From the NCBI GenBank assembly GCA_027008885.1, contig JALVDQ010000035.1, positions 1 through 5,153 of the forward strand: DNA of 5,153 bases. Direction: 5' to 3'. Below are positions 1-5,153 of this stretch, in pieces. The notes below the pieces were generated by a model, which saw nothing but the letters and a program-made list of their open reading frames with translations, was not told the DNA's origin and did no database searches. This DNA is from Thiotrichaceae bacterium. GTDB lineage: Bacteria; Pseudomonadota; Gammaproteobacteria; Thiotrichales; Thiotrichaceae. The position numbers were made by a program, and so were the translations under genes. Position 1 is the stretch's first letter, and every line of letters starts with the position of its first letter.

Positions 1-935
1 TGCCTGAACTGGGTAAACGCGGCTATCCACAAAAAATGATGCTGGGTACGCTGGCTGGCTCGGGCACACTCGGCTTTTTAATTCCACCTTCGATTATACT
101 GATTGTCTACGGCGTTTCGGCTGAGGTATCCATCTCACGCCTGTTTATAGCGGGGATTATTCCCGGCATCATGCTGGTAGTGCTGTTTATGGGATATACC
201 GCAATCTGGTCAATTTTGCACAAAGAGCAGATACCCGCAGAAAACGATACTGAAATCAGCCACATGAGCCTGACGCAGAAACTTTACGCCACACGTCGCC
301 TGTTTCCCGTAATGGGGCTGATTCTGTTTGTGCTTGGCTCCATTTATGCGGGCTGGGCTACGGCAACCGAAGCCGCAGCGCTGGGCGTATTTGGTGCCTT
401 GTTTCTATCTTTGCTTACGGGCAACCTGAATCTGCAGACCTTTAAACAAAGTTTATTAGGCGCAACACGCACCTCCTGCATGATTACCTTTATTATTGCC
501 GGAGCCGCATTTTTAAGTCTGGCAATGGGGTTTACCGGCATTCCCCGAATGCTGGCAGAACAGATCGCGCAGATGGGTTTAAGCTCACTGCAACTGATTG
601 TGGTTCTGACGCTGTTCTTTATGGTGCTGGGATTTTTTCTGGATGGCATTTCAATGGTGGTGCTGACCACTTCGATTATTTTACCCATGGTTGAAAAAAG
701 CGGTATTAACCTGCTCTGGTTTGGTATCTATGTCGTATTAGTCGTTGAAATGTCTCAGATAACACCACCTGTCGGCTTTAACCTGTTTGTCATACAGGGA
801 CTCAGCAAAATCAATATTCTAAAAATAGCGGGCTATGCCATTCCTTTCTTTTTGCTGTTGCTGCTTGCCATTGTCTTGCTGACACTATTCCCGCAAATCG
901 CCACCTGGTTGCCCTCTCTGATGACTAACGGATAA
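1..935 (+). CDS. dctM: TRAP transporter large permease subunit, DctM family (5' end outside window)
   Basis: This is the large membrane subunit of a tripartite ATP-independent periplasmic transporter, which uses an ion gradient to import a small organic acid delivered by a periplasmic binding protein. The frame is open from the window edge (first full codon at 3) to TAA at 933-935, giving 310 visible residues. Family members are about 425-430 residues, so roughly 115-120 N-terminal residues lie upstream, and the ATG at 36 is an internal Met. Family signatures seen are GTLGFLIPPS, LFIAGIIPG, WATATEAAALG, the LDGISM segment and EMSQITPPVGFNLFVIQG, among many hydrophobic membrane segments, with a last helix before the C-terminal LPSLMTNG. 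Substrate is not readable from this part. The adjacent 5-oxoprolinase gene suggests 5-oxoproline or a similar compound (inference). Its last 207 bp take part in the flanking direct repeat, but this copy is intact. Confidence 0.93.
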   Translation, partial: PELGKRGYPQKMMLGTLAGSGTLGFLIPPSIILIVYGVSAEVSISRLFIAGIIPGIMLVVLFMGYTAIWSILHKEQIPAENDTEISHMSLTQKLYATRRLFPVMGLILFVLGSIYAGWATATEAAALGVFGALFLSLLTGNLNLQTFKQSLLGATRTSCMITFIIAGAAFLSLAMGFTGIPRMLAEQIAQMGLSSLQLIVVLTLFFMVLGFFLDGISMVVLTTSIILPMVEKSGINLLWFGIYVVLVVEMSQITPPVGFNLFVIQGLSKINILKIAGYAIPFFLLLLLAIVLLTLFPQIATWLPSLMTNG

Positions 936-951
936 TGTTTAACGGATAATG
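926..951 (+). repeat. 12-bp short direct repeat just after the dctM stop
   Basis: The motif TAACGGATAATG occurs at 926-937 and again at 940-951, a 14-bp period. The first copy contains the dctM stop codon (933-935). The right-hand junction copy has the motif only once (2104-2114, lacking the last G), so this looks like a small local duplication in the left copy. It moved the oplAH stub from about 8 nt to 24 nt behind the dctM stop. Confidence 0.75.
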
Positions 952-959
952 ACTAACGA

Positions 960-1069
960 ATGACCAAAATGACAAACAAATGGCAATTCTGGATTGATCG
1001 CGGCGGCACGTTTACCGATATTGTAGCGCGGTAGCGCGCCTCTCCGATGGCACTCTTAAAATCACAAAC
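960..1069 (+). pseudogene. Broken 5' stub of 5-oxoprolinase gene (oplAH relic)
   Basis: From ATG 960 the frame reads the first 24 residues of the 5-oxoprolinase downstream ([17 protein letters not shown]) and then stops at TAG 1032-1034. The stop is created by a tandem duplication of the 8-bp GTAGCGCG (1023-1038), which shifts the frame. Homology to the intact gene resumes after the duplication and ends at 1069, where unrelated sequence starts. Against the intact copy it also has a second-position change in codon 2 (ACC versus AGC) and a change that would turn Pro into Ser, as expected of DNA no longer under selection. If dctM mRNA reads through, a 24-residue peptide could be made, but no function is implied. 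Confidence 0.92.
1023..1038 (+). repeat. 8-bp tandem duplication that frameshifts the oplAH stub
   Basis: GTAGCGCG is present twice head to tail at 1023-1030 and 1031-1038. The intact oplAH copy has it once (2185-2192). The extra 8 bp puts TAG in frame at 1032-1034. This is a typical slippage product. Confidence 0.9.
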
Positions 1070-1148
1070 AGCGCGAACGTTAGGACGACCAAACGAACCG
1101 CTTATCAAGCCCTTAACTTATTGATAATCGTCGATAATGGTAGAATGG

Positions 1149-1162
1149 ATCTAATATTAGAT
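1149..1162 (+). promoter_or_regulatory. 14-bp perfect palindrome, candidate TacA operator
   Basis: ATCTAATATTAGAT equals its own reverse complement. It lies 16 bp upstream of the candidate -35 box of the TA operon. Its half-site TCTAAT recurs at 1191-1196 inside the promoter spacer, itself set in a small dyad (CCG-N6-CGG, 1188-1199). The forward half-sites start 41 bp apart, close to four helical turns. Ribbon-helix-helix antitoxins normally repress their own operon by binding such repeats, so this is a plausible autoregulatory site. The operator role is inferred. Confidence 0.55.
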
Positions 1163-1178
1163 GCTTAAAAACAGTAAT

Positions 1179-1207
1179 TTGATATGTCCGTCTAATCGGC
1201 GTACAAT
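1179..1207 (+). promoter_or_regulatory. Candidate sigma-70 promoter of the tacAT operon
   Basis: TTGATA (1179-1184) and TACAAT (1202-1207) are separated by 17 bp, and each differs from the consensus at one position. The predicted transcription start, about 7 nt past the -10 box, falls at 1213-1215, essentially on the antitoxin ATG at 1215. The mRNA would then be leaderless or nearly so, which fits the absence of a Shine-Dalgarno sequence before that ATG. The spacer contains a copy of the putative operator half-site. Confidence 0.6.
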
Positions 1208-1214
1208 TCCAACT

Positions 1215-1514
1215 ATGAATACAAAACAAGAAAATTCAAATTTAAAAGATGAGCGTATTTATGCGAGAGTAACAGCTGATCATAAATGCCTTTTCGAACA
1301 AGCCGCCAGTTTACGAGGTTTATCTTTGACGGACTTTGTCGTCTTGTCGGCTTATGAACAAGCAGTGAAAGTTATCAAGGATTCAGAGACTGTATTGCAC
1401 CTTAATTCTCATGATAGTCGTCACTTTGTTGATTCATTACTAAGTCCCCGGTCTGTTAAGAATATACCCCGACTTGCTCGTGCGTTTCGTGAATACAATC
1501 ATGATCCTCAGTAA
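1215..1514 (+). CDS. tacA: TacA-like antitoxin, DUF1778 family (ribbon-helix-helix)
   Basis: This is the antitoxin of a type II module. It binds the GNAT toxin encoded next and is expected to repress the operon. The 99-residue product fits the roughly 90-100 residues of the family. ERIYARV (about 13-19) is the DNA-binding strand. HKCLFEQAASLRGLSLTDFVVLSAYEQA, shown here only as landmarks HKCLFEQAA and LSLTDFV, gives the two RHH helices (about 22-54). The C-terminal part (about 56-99), ending PRLARAFREYNHDPQ, should wrap the toxin. ATG 1215 is chosen over the in-frame ATG 1161 because 1161 overlaps the palindrome, lies upstream of the best promoter, and would add 18 residues unlike the family. 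No Shine-Dalgarno is visible. The toxin start follows the TAA stop by 2 nt, implying translational coupling. Confidence 0.92.
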   Translation: MNTKQENSNLKDERIYARVTADHKCLFEQAASLRGLSLTDFVVLSAYEQAVKVIKDSETVLHLNSHDSRHFVDSLLSPRSVKNIPRLARAFREYNHDPQ

Positions 1515-1516
1515 TA

Positions 1517-2035
1517 ATGTTGTCTTCCTATACTGTATCGCCACTTGCCAGGCAGCATGATCGTACTCAATTTTCCTGTGGTTACGAGATACTAGATCGT
1601 TATTTAAGTAAACAAGCCTCCCAAGATATAAAACGTAGAGTTGCTGCTGTATTTGTTCTGACAGAACAAAGGAACTCTGTCGTTAAAGGTTATTACACAT
1701 TATCAGCGACATCTGTATTACTGCATGAACTCCCAAAAACATTGCAGAAAAAACTACCTAAGTATCCATCACTGCCAGCAACCTTAATAGGTCGTCTTGC
1801 TGTAGACAAAACAGTCCAGGGAAAAGGTGTTGGAGAAAAACTTTTGGTTGATGCGCTGATACGCGCTTACCAACATTCTCAAGATATAGGATCAATTGCC
1901 ATCGTAGTTGATGCTATTGATGAACAGGCTAAACGTTTTTATTTGCATTATGATTTTCTGGCATTTGATGGTTATGATCAGAAACTATTTTTGCCAATGC
2001 TAGAAGTAAAAAAGTTATGTCGTATTAGTCGTTGA
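1517..2035 (+). CDS. tacT: TacT-like GNAT acetyltransferase toxin with repeat-derived C-terminus
   Basis: This is the toxin of the pair. Known TacT-type toxins use acetyl-CoA to acetylate the amino group of the amino acid on charged tRNAs, which blocks translation. The 172-residue product shows the family marks in order: FSCG (19-22), ASQD (34-37), KGYYTLSA (57-64), the RLAVD strand (93-97), the acetyl-CoA loop QGKGVG (101-106), VVDAID (130-135) and the tyrosine-rich FYLHYDF (141-147), where the catalytic tyrosine of the family lies, then KLFLPM (156-161). All core motifs are intact, so it is probably active. The last five residues (CRISR) and the TGA stop (2033-2035) lie in duplicated dctM DNA read in another frame; family members usually end within a residue or two of the preceding VKKL. 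No Shine-Dalgarno is seen, and initiation probably depends on coupling to tacA. Confidence 0.93.
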   Translation: MLSSYTVSPLARQHDRTQFSCGYEILDRYLSKQASQDIKRRVAAVFVLTEQRNSVVKGYYTLSATSVLLHELPKTLQKKLPKYPSLPATLIGRLAVDKTVQGKGVGEKLLVDALIRAYQHSQDIGSIAIVVDAIDEQAKRFYLHYDFLAFDGYDQKLFLPMLEVKKLCRISR

Positions 2036-2113
2036 AATGTCTCAAATAACACCACCTGGACACTGTTCCCGCAAATCGCCACCTGGTTGCCTTCCCTGAT
2101 GACTAACGGATAA
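2016..2113 (+). pseudogene. Remnant of the 3' end of dctM (internal 109-bp deletion)
   Basis: The DNA corresponds to the last part of the TRAP permease gene: 2016-2058 encodes the VVEMSQITPP region and 2059-2113 encodes TLFPQIATWLPSLMTNG plus stop. The 109 bp between these parts are missing and the frame is broken, because 109 is not a multiple of three. It has no start of its own. From ATG 2037, one base after the tacT stop, a 20-codon frame runs to TGA 2097-2099. All four substitutions relative to the intact dctM fall at synonymous third positions. Confidence 0.92.
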
Positions 2114-2224
2114 TATAACGAATGAGCAAAATGACAAACAAATGGCAATTCTGGATTGATCGCGGCGGCACGTTTACCGATATTGTAGCGCGCCTCCCCG
2201 ATGGCACTCTTAAAACCCACAAAC
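2016..2224 (+). repeat. Right copy of duplicated dctM-oplAH junction
   Basis: This is the direct repeat of 729-1069, running from within the tacT 3' end into codon 35 of the intact oplAH. It keeps the ancestral gene spacing: the dctM stop equivalent is TAA 2111-2113 and oplAH starts at 2122, 8 nt apart. It lacks the 109 bp corresponding to 772-880, the 16-bp extra spacer and the 8-bp duplication of the left copy. Recombination between 965-1030 and 2127-2192 (66 identical bases) would remove 1162 bp, including the whole TA operon. Confidence 0.95.
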
Positions 2225-5153
2225 TGCTGTCTGAAAACCCGCAGCAATACAGCGATGCCGCGATTCATGGCATACGTCATCTGCTTGGTGTTGATGCCAA
2301 AAGCAGATTACCGACTGAAAAAATCTCAAGTGTAAAAATGGGTACAACGGTAGCCACCAATGCACTGCTGGAGCGTCAGGGCGAGGACACGCTGCTACTC
2401 ATCAGCAAAGGCTTTAAGGATGCCTTGCGTATTGGCTACCAGACCCGCCCGGATCTGTTTGCGCTGGATATCAAGCTGCCTGAAATGCTTTACAAAAGAG
2501 TGCTTGAAGTGAATGAGCGCATCAATGCCGCAGGTCAGGTATTGCAAGCGCTGGATGAAAGCAGCGCGCAAAGTGATTTGCAAGACGCCTACAACAGCGG
2601 GCTGCGCTCGGTTGCCATCGTTCTGATGCACGCCTACCGCTATCCACAACATGAAAAAAGGCTGGCGCAACTGGCAGAGCAGACCGGCTTTACACAAATC
2701 TCGGTGAGCCATCAGGTAAGCCCGCTCATAAAGCTGGTTTCGCGTGGTGACACGACGGTTGTGGATGCCTACCTGAGCCCGATTTTACGCCGTTATATCA
2801 ATCAGGTCGATCAGGCACTTGAGGGAATGCAGGGGCAGATCAAGTTTATGCAATCCAGCGGTGGTTTAACCGATGCCAAACTGTTTCAGGGCAAGGATGC
2901 GATTCTCTCTGGTCCAGCCGGTGGCATTGTCGGCATGGTGCGCACCGCAGAACTGGCGGGCTTCAGCAAAATCATCGGCTTTGATATGGGCGGCACTTCA
3001 ACCGATGTGAGCCATTACAATGGAGAAAATAATGAAAATGGTGAAAGCAGGGAGAATACGGGCGAAACAGGCAATCTAACAAGAAGCAACAATTTTGAGC
3101 GCACCCTGGAAACCGAGGTTGCCGGAGTCAGAATGCGCGCGCCCATGATGCTGATTCATACCGTTGCCGCCGGTGGTGGTTCGATCCTCAATTTTGACGG
3201 TGCGCGTTATCGGGTCGGACCAGAATCAGCCGGTGCAAATCCGGGACCTGCCGCCTATCGCAATGGTGGTCCCTTAACCATTACCGATTGCAATGTGATG
3301 CTGGGCAAATTACAGCCTGATGAATTTCCCGCTGTATTTGGCAAGCAGGCAGACCAGCCACTGGATGCAGACAGCGTCCGGCAGAAGTTTTCCGAGCTTG
3401 CCAAAAGCATCGGAGCCGCAACTGCCAGCAAGCCCTCAGCCGAAGAAGTCGCCAGCGGTTTTTTGCAGATTGCGGTAGAGAGCATGGCAAATGCCATCAA
3501 GAAAATTTCGGTACAGCGGGGCTATGACGTGTCTGATTACGCGCTCTGCTGCTTTGGTGGCGCGGGCGGTCAACACGCCTGTCTGGTTGCCGATGCACTC
3601 GGCATCAAGACTATTTTTTTGCACCCTTACGCTGGTGTTTTGTCAGCCTATGGCATGGGTCTGGCAGATACCACCGCGACACGCCAGCAGAGTGTAGAGA
3701 AAATTCTTGATAATAAGTCACTCGCAAGCGCCAGGGAACTCGCTGAAAAGCTGCAAGCACAGGGCAAACATGAGCTCGCGCAGCAGTCCATTGACCCTGC
3801 AAGCTGCCACTCAATATGGCGTTTGCATTGTCGTTATGAAGGTTCTGATACTTCCCTGGCGGTAGGCTGGTCTGATCTGCAAGGCATCCGCAAACGCTTT
3901 GAAGATGCACACCTGCAACGCTTTGGCTTTATCTCGCCGGAAAAGAATTTGCTGCTTGAATCGCTTCAGGTGGAAGTGATTTCAGCAGGCGAATCGGCAA
4001 GCCAGCATTTAACTGACAAATATAAAAATATGCAAAAAAAGGGGGGGATGGGTAGTAGTAGCAATAGCCATAAGCAAAATATACAAAAAACAGGGGGGAT
4101 GGGTATAGCCCCTCAATACAGCCAATATCCGGTTTTTATGAATCAGCAATGGCAACAGTGCCGTTTTTATCAGCGTCACGATTTGCTTGTCGGGCAGATC
4201 ATTAAAGGTCCTGCTGTCATCCTTGAAGAGACTGGCACAAACGTGATTGAACCCGGCTGGCAGGCGTGCCTCAGCGAAGAAAACAATCTGCTGCTGGAGC
4301 GTTATCAGCCTTTACCACAAAAACGGGCAATCGGCACCGATGTTGATCCGGTCATGCTGGAGATTTTTAACAATCTGTTTATGTCAATCGCCGAACAGAT
4401 GGGCTTTGTGCTTGCCAATACCGCAGCTTCGGTGAATATCAAGGAACGCCTTGATTTTTCCTGCGCGATTTTTAATCTACAAGGCGCACTGGTTGCGAAT
4501 GCACCGCACATGCCGGTGCATCTGGGTTCCATGGGTGAAAGCATCAAGGCGGTCATCAGAAACAATCCACAGCTCAAGCCGGGGGATGCAATCATTCTGA
4601 ATGCCCCCTATAACGGCGGAACACATCTGCCTGATGTTACCATCGTCAAACCTGTCTTTAGCAAAACACAAAAGATAATTTTTTATGTCGCCTCACGCGG
4701 TCATCATGCCGATATTGGCGGCAAGACACCTGGCTCCGCACCTGCCGATTCCACCCACATCGAAGAAGAAGGCATCGTTATTGATAATTTCAAACTGGTT
4801 GACAAAGGTATTTTTCAGGAGCAGGCAATACGCGAGTTGCTGGCAGATTCAAAATGGCCGGCACGCAACCCTGATATGAATATCGCCGATTTCAAGGCAC
4901 AACTGGCAGCCTGCGAAAAAGGCGCTCAGGAACTCCTGAAAATCGTTGAACATTATGGCCTGGATGTGGTTCAGGCGTATATGTCGCACGTTCAGGATAA
5001 TGCCGAAGAATCCGTGCGGCGTGTGCTTGAAACACTGCAAGATGGTAAATTCTGCTATCCAACCGACAATACCGGACAAGTCTGCGTCGCCATTAAAATC
5101 AATCAACAACAGCGTTCTGCAACGCTTGATTTCACCGGCACCAGCCCACAACA
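2122..5153 (+). CDS. oplAH: 5-oxoprolinase, ATP-hydrolysing, HyuA-HyuB fusion (3' end outside window)
   Basis: This cytoplasmic enzyme opens 5-oxo-L-proline to L-glutamate with ATP hydrolysis. About 1010 codons are visible without a stop; family members are about 1200-1290 residues, so the last 200 or so lie outside. The N-terminal hydantoinase A region shows [11 protein letters not shown] (10-20), [13 protein letters not shown] (from 73), SGPAGG (263-268) and the phosphate-binding FDMGGTSTD (287-295), then FGGAGGQH (478-485). The hydantoinase B domain starts near 740 and shows [14 protein letters not shown] and [10 protein letters not shown]. Start 2122 is chosen because it sits 8 nt after the old dctM stop with a weak GGA upstream; ATG 2131 is possible. 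Two low-complexity insertions (about 303-324 and 635-661) are atypical but in frame. Expression must now come from read-through of dctM or the TA promoter, or from an unseen promoter. Confidence 0.95.
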   Translation, partial: MSKMTNKWQFWIDRGGTFTDIVARLPDGTLKTHKLLSENPQQYSDAAIHGIRHLLGVDAKSRLPTEKISSVKMGTTVATNALLERQGEDTLLLISKGFKDALRIGYQTRPDLFALDIKLPEMLYKRVLEVNERINAAGQVLQALDESSAQSDLQDAYNSGLRSVAIVLMHAYRYPQHEKRLAQLAEQTGFTQISVSHQVSPLIKLVSRGDTTVVDAYLSPILRRYINQVDQALEGMQGQIKFMQSSGGLTDAKLFQGKDAILSGPAGGIVGMVRTAELAGFSKIIGFDMGGTSTDVSHYNGENNENGESRENTGETGNLTRSNNFERTLETEVAGVRMRAPMMLIHTVAAGGGSILNFDGARYRVGPESAGANPGPAAYRNGGPLTITDCNVMLGKLQPDEFPAVFGKQADQPLDADSVRQKFSELAKSIGAATASKPSAEEVASGFLQIAVESMANAIKKISVQRGYDVSDYALCCFGGAGGQHACLVADALGIKTIFLHPYAGVLSAYGMGLADTTATRQQSVEKILDNKSLASARELAEKLQAQGKHELAQQSIDPASCHSIWRLHCRYEGSDTSLAVGWSDLQGIRKRFEDAHLQRFGFISPEKNLLLESLQVEVISAGESASQHLTDKYKNMQKKGGMGSSSNSHKQNIQKTGGMGIAPQYSQYPVFMNQQWQQCRFYQRHDLLVGQIIKGPAVILEETGTNVIEPGWQACLSEENNLLLERYQPLPQKRAIGTDVDPVMLEIFNNLFMSIAEQMGFVLANTAASVNIKERLDFSCAIFNLQGALVANAPHMPVHLGSMGESIKAVIRNNPQLKPGDAIILNAPYNGGTHLPDVTIVKPVFSKTQKIIFYVASRGHHADIGGKTPGSAPADSTHIEEEGIVIDNFKLVDKGIFQEQAIRELLADSKWPARNPDMNIADFKAQLAACEKGAQELLKIVEHYGLDVVQAYMSHVQDNAEESVRRVLETLQDGKFCYPTDNTGQVCVAIKINQQQRSATLDFTGTSPQ
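3028..3093 (+). other. Low-complexity insertion in the oxoprolinase ATP-binding region
   Basis: Right after the conserved [13 protein letters not shown], related enzymes run through a very short link (roughly GEYER) into the [12 protein letters not shown] segment. Here about 22 extra residues (303-324), rich in Asn, Glu and Gly, are present: [15 protein letters not shown]. The DNA is built from degenerate AAT/GGN/GAA units, suggesting microsatellite-like growth. The conserved blocks on both sides are intact, so it is probably a tolerated surface loop. The insertion size is judged from memory of the family, not from an alignment. Confidence 0.6.
4025..4105 (+). repeat. Two 30-bp in-frame repeats with A/G homopolymer tracts in oplAH linker
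   Basis: Positions 4025-4054 and 4076-4105 match at 27 of 30 bases, with a 51-bp (17-codon) period. They encode NMQKKGGMG and NIQKTGGMG. The first copy contains A7 (4034-4040) directly followed by G7 (4041-4047); the second has A6 (4085-4090) and G6 (4093-4098). The repeats lie in the variable linker between the hydantoinase A and B parts (residues about 635-661), with a Ser/Asn-rich spacer between them. A single-base slip in either tract would truncate the enzyme before its B domain. Confidence 0.8.

Larger units (their letters stand above)
729..1069 (+). repeat. Left copy of duplicated dctM-oplAH junction
   Basis: This stretch matches 2016-2224 in the same orientation. The blocks are 729-771 with 2016-2058 (one mismatch), 881-936 with 2059-2114 (three mismatches), 954-1030 with 2116-2192 (one mismatch, with 66 identical bases from 965 to 1030), and 1031-1069 with 2185-2224 (one substitution and a 2-versus-3 base difference). 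Compared with the right copy, the left has 109 bp more inside dctM (772-880), a 16-bp net gain after the dctM stop, and an 8-bp tandem duplication in the oplAH part. The dctM portion is the functional gene end; the oplAH portion is a broken stub. A duplication this long is not a normal transposon target-site duplication. Confidence 0.95.
1070..2015 (+). other. Inserted 946-bp segment carrying the toxin-antitoxin operon
   Basis: This is the unique DNA between the two junction repeats. It holds the TA promoter region, the antitoxin gene and all but the last few bases of the toxin gene. It looks more A+T-rich than the oxoprolinase gene beside it, consistent with acquisition from elsewhere. No terminal inverted repeats, transposase, integrase or short target-site duplication is visible at either end, so the insertion mechanism is not evident. 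The stretch 1070-1148 holds no recognised gene. One frame there is open from the oplAH stub to TAA 1166-1168, but its product is not recognised. Confidence 0.8.

Noticed and set aside
344..688. Minus-strand open frame of 114 codons inside dctM, and the other minus-strand frames in the window
   Set aside because: They lie antisense to well-supported genes, show no recognisable family motifs and have no promoter or ribosome binding site; they are shadows of the coding strand.
1079..1118. Integron attC-like ends (GTTAGGA near 1079 and CCTTAAC near 1112)
   Set aside because: Neither matches the GTTRRRY / RYYYAAC core, the order of the two is wrong for an attC site, and no imperfect inverted arms are visible.
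1161..1214. Upstream in-frame ATG at 1161 as the antitoxin start
   Set aside because: It overlaps the palindrome, precedes the best promoter, has no ribosome binding site and adds 18 residues not typical of DUF1778 antitoxins. ATG 1215 places the RHH strand at the normal distance from the N-terminus.
2036..2121. Transcription terminator between tacT and oplAH
   Set aside because: No GC-rich hairpin followed by a T-run is present; the sequence is simply the dctM remnant.
729..2224. Classical transposon or insertion sequence carrying the TA genes
   Set aside because: No transposase, no terminal inverted repeats and no short target-site duplication are seen; repeats of about 200-340 bp made of host gene ends do not fit transposition.
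3614..3620. T7 tract in oplAH as a slippage site
   Set aside because: It encodes the ordinary Ile-Phe-Leu of a conserved segment ([11 protein letters not shown]) and a single short T tract is common by chance.
4041..4103. G-quadruplex formed by the G7, G3, G6 and G3 runs
   Set aside because: The loop between the two pairs of runs is over 40 nt and A-rich, so an intramolecular quadruplex is unlikely.
3491..4879. Short plus-strand frames at 3491-3697, 4247-4435 and 4685-4879
   Set aside because: They run in alternative frames within the continuous, motif-rich oxoprolinase reading frame.

Overview
The window looks like the chromosome of a Gram-negative bacterium, most likely a gammaproteobacterium. 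This rests on the tripartite TRAP transporter permease, a fused bacterial-type 5-oxoprolinase and a TacA/TacT-type toxin-antitoxin pair. Genus cannot be told from the sequence. Every real gene is on the + strand.

Layout. Positions 1-935 hold the C-terminal three quarters of a TRAP transporter large permease (DctM family). Positions 2122-5153 hold about the first 1010 codons of an ATP-dependent 5-oxoprolinase (OplAH), open to the window edge. These two genes were once direct neighbours about 8 nt apart, because a relic of exactly that junction survives at 2016-2224. A two-gene toxin-antitoxin operon now sits between them: a DUF1778/TacA ribbon-helix-helix antitoxin (1215-1514) and a TacT-like GNAT toxin (1517-2035).

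The TA operon is bracketed by two direct copies of the dctM-oplAH junction, 729-1069 and 2016-2224. In the left copy the dctM part is the intact gene end, while the oplAH part is a frameshifted stub. In the right copy the dctM part has a 109-bp deletion, while the oplAH part is the start of the intact gene. The insertion therefore added DNA between two cotranscribed genes without destroying either. The last five codons and the stop codon of the toxin gene come from the duplicated dctM DNA, read in another frame.

How it may work together. The permease and oxoprolinase plausibly import and open 5-oxoproline (pyroglutamate) or a related compound to give glutamate; this is inferred from their adjacency. 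The TA operon has its own candidate promoter (1179-1207), nearly leaderless for the antitoxin, with a 14-bp perfect palindrome and a further half-site as candidate operator. Recombination between the direct repeats would excise the TA operon and rebuild the old operon, but loss of the antitoxin should penalise such cells, so the duplication may be self-maintaining. The oxoprolinase also carries two low-complexity insertions, one made of a 17-codon repeat with A7 and G7 tracts.

The gene-free stretch 936-1214 holds only the oplAH stub, short duplications and the TA control region. I see no RNA genes, CRISPR arrays, insertion sequences or convincing terminators.
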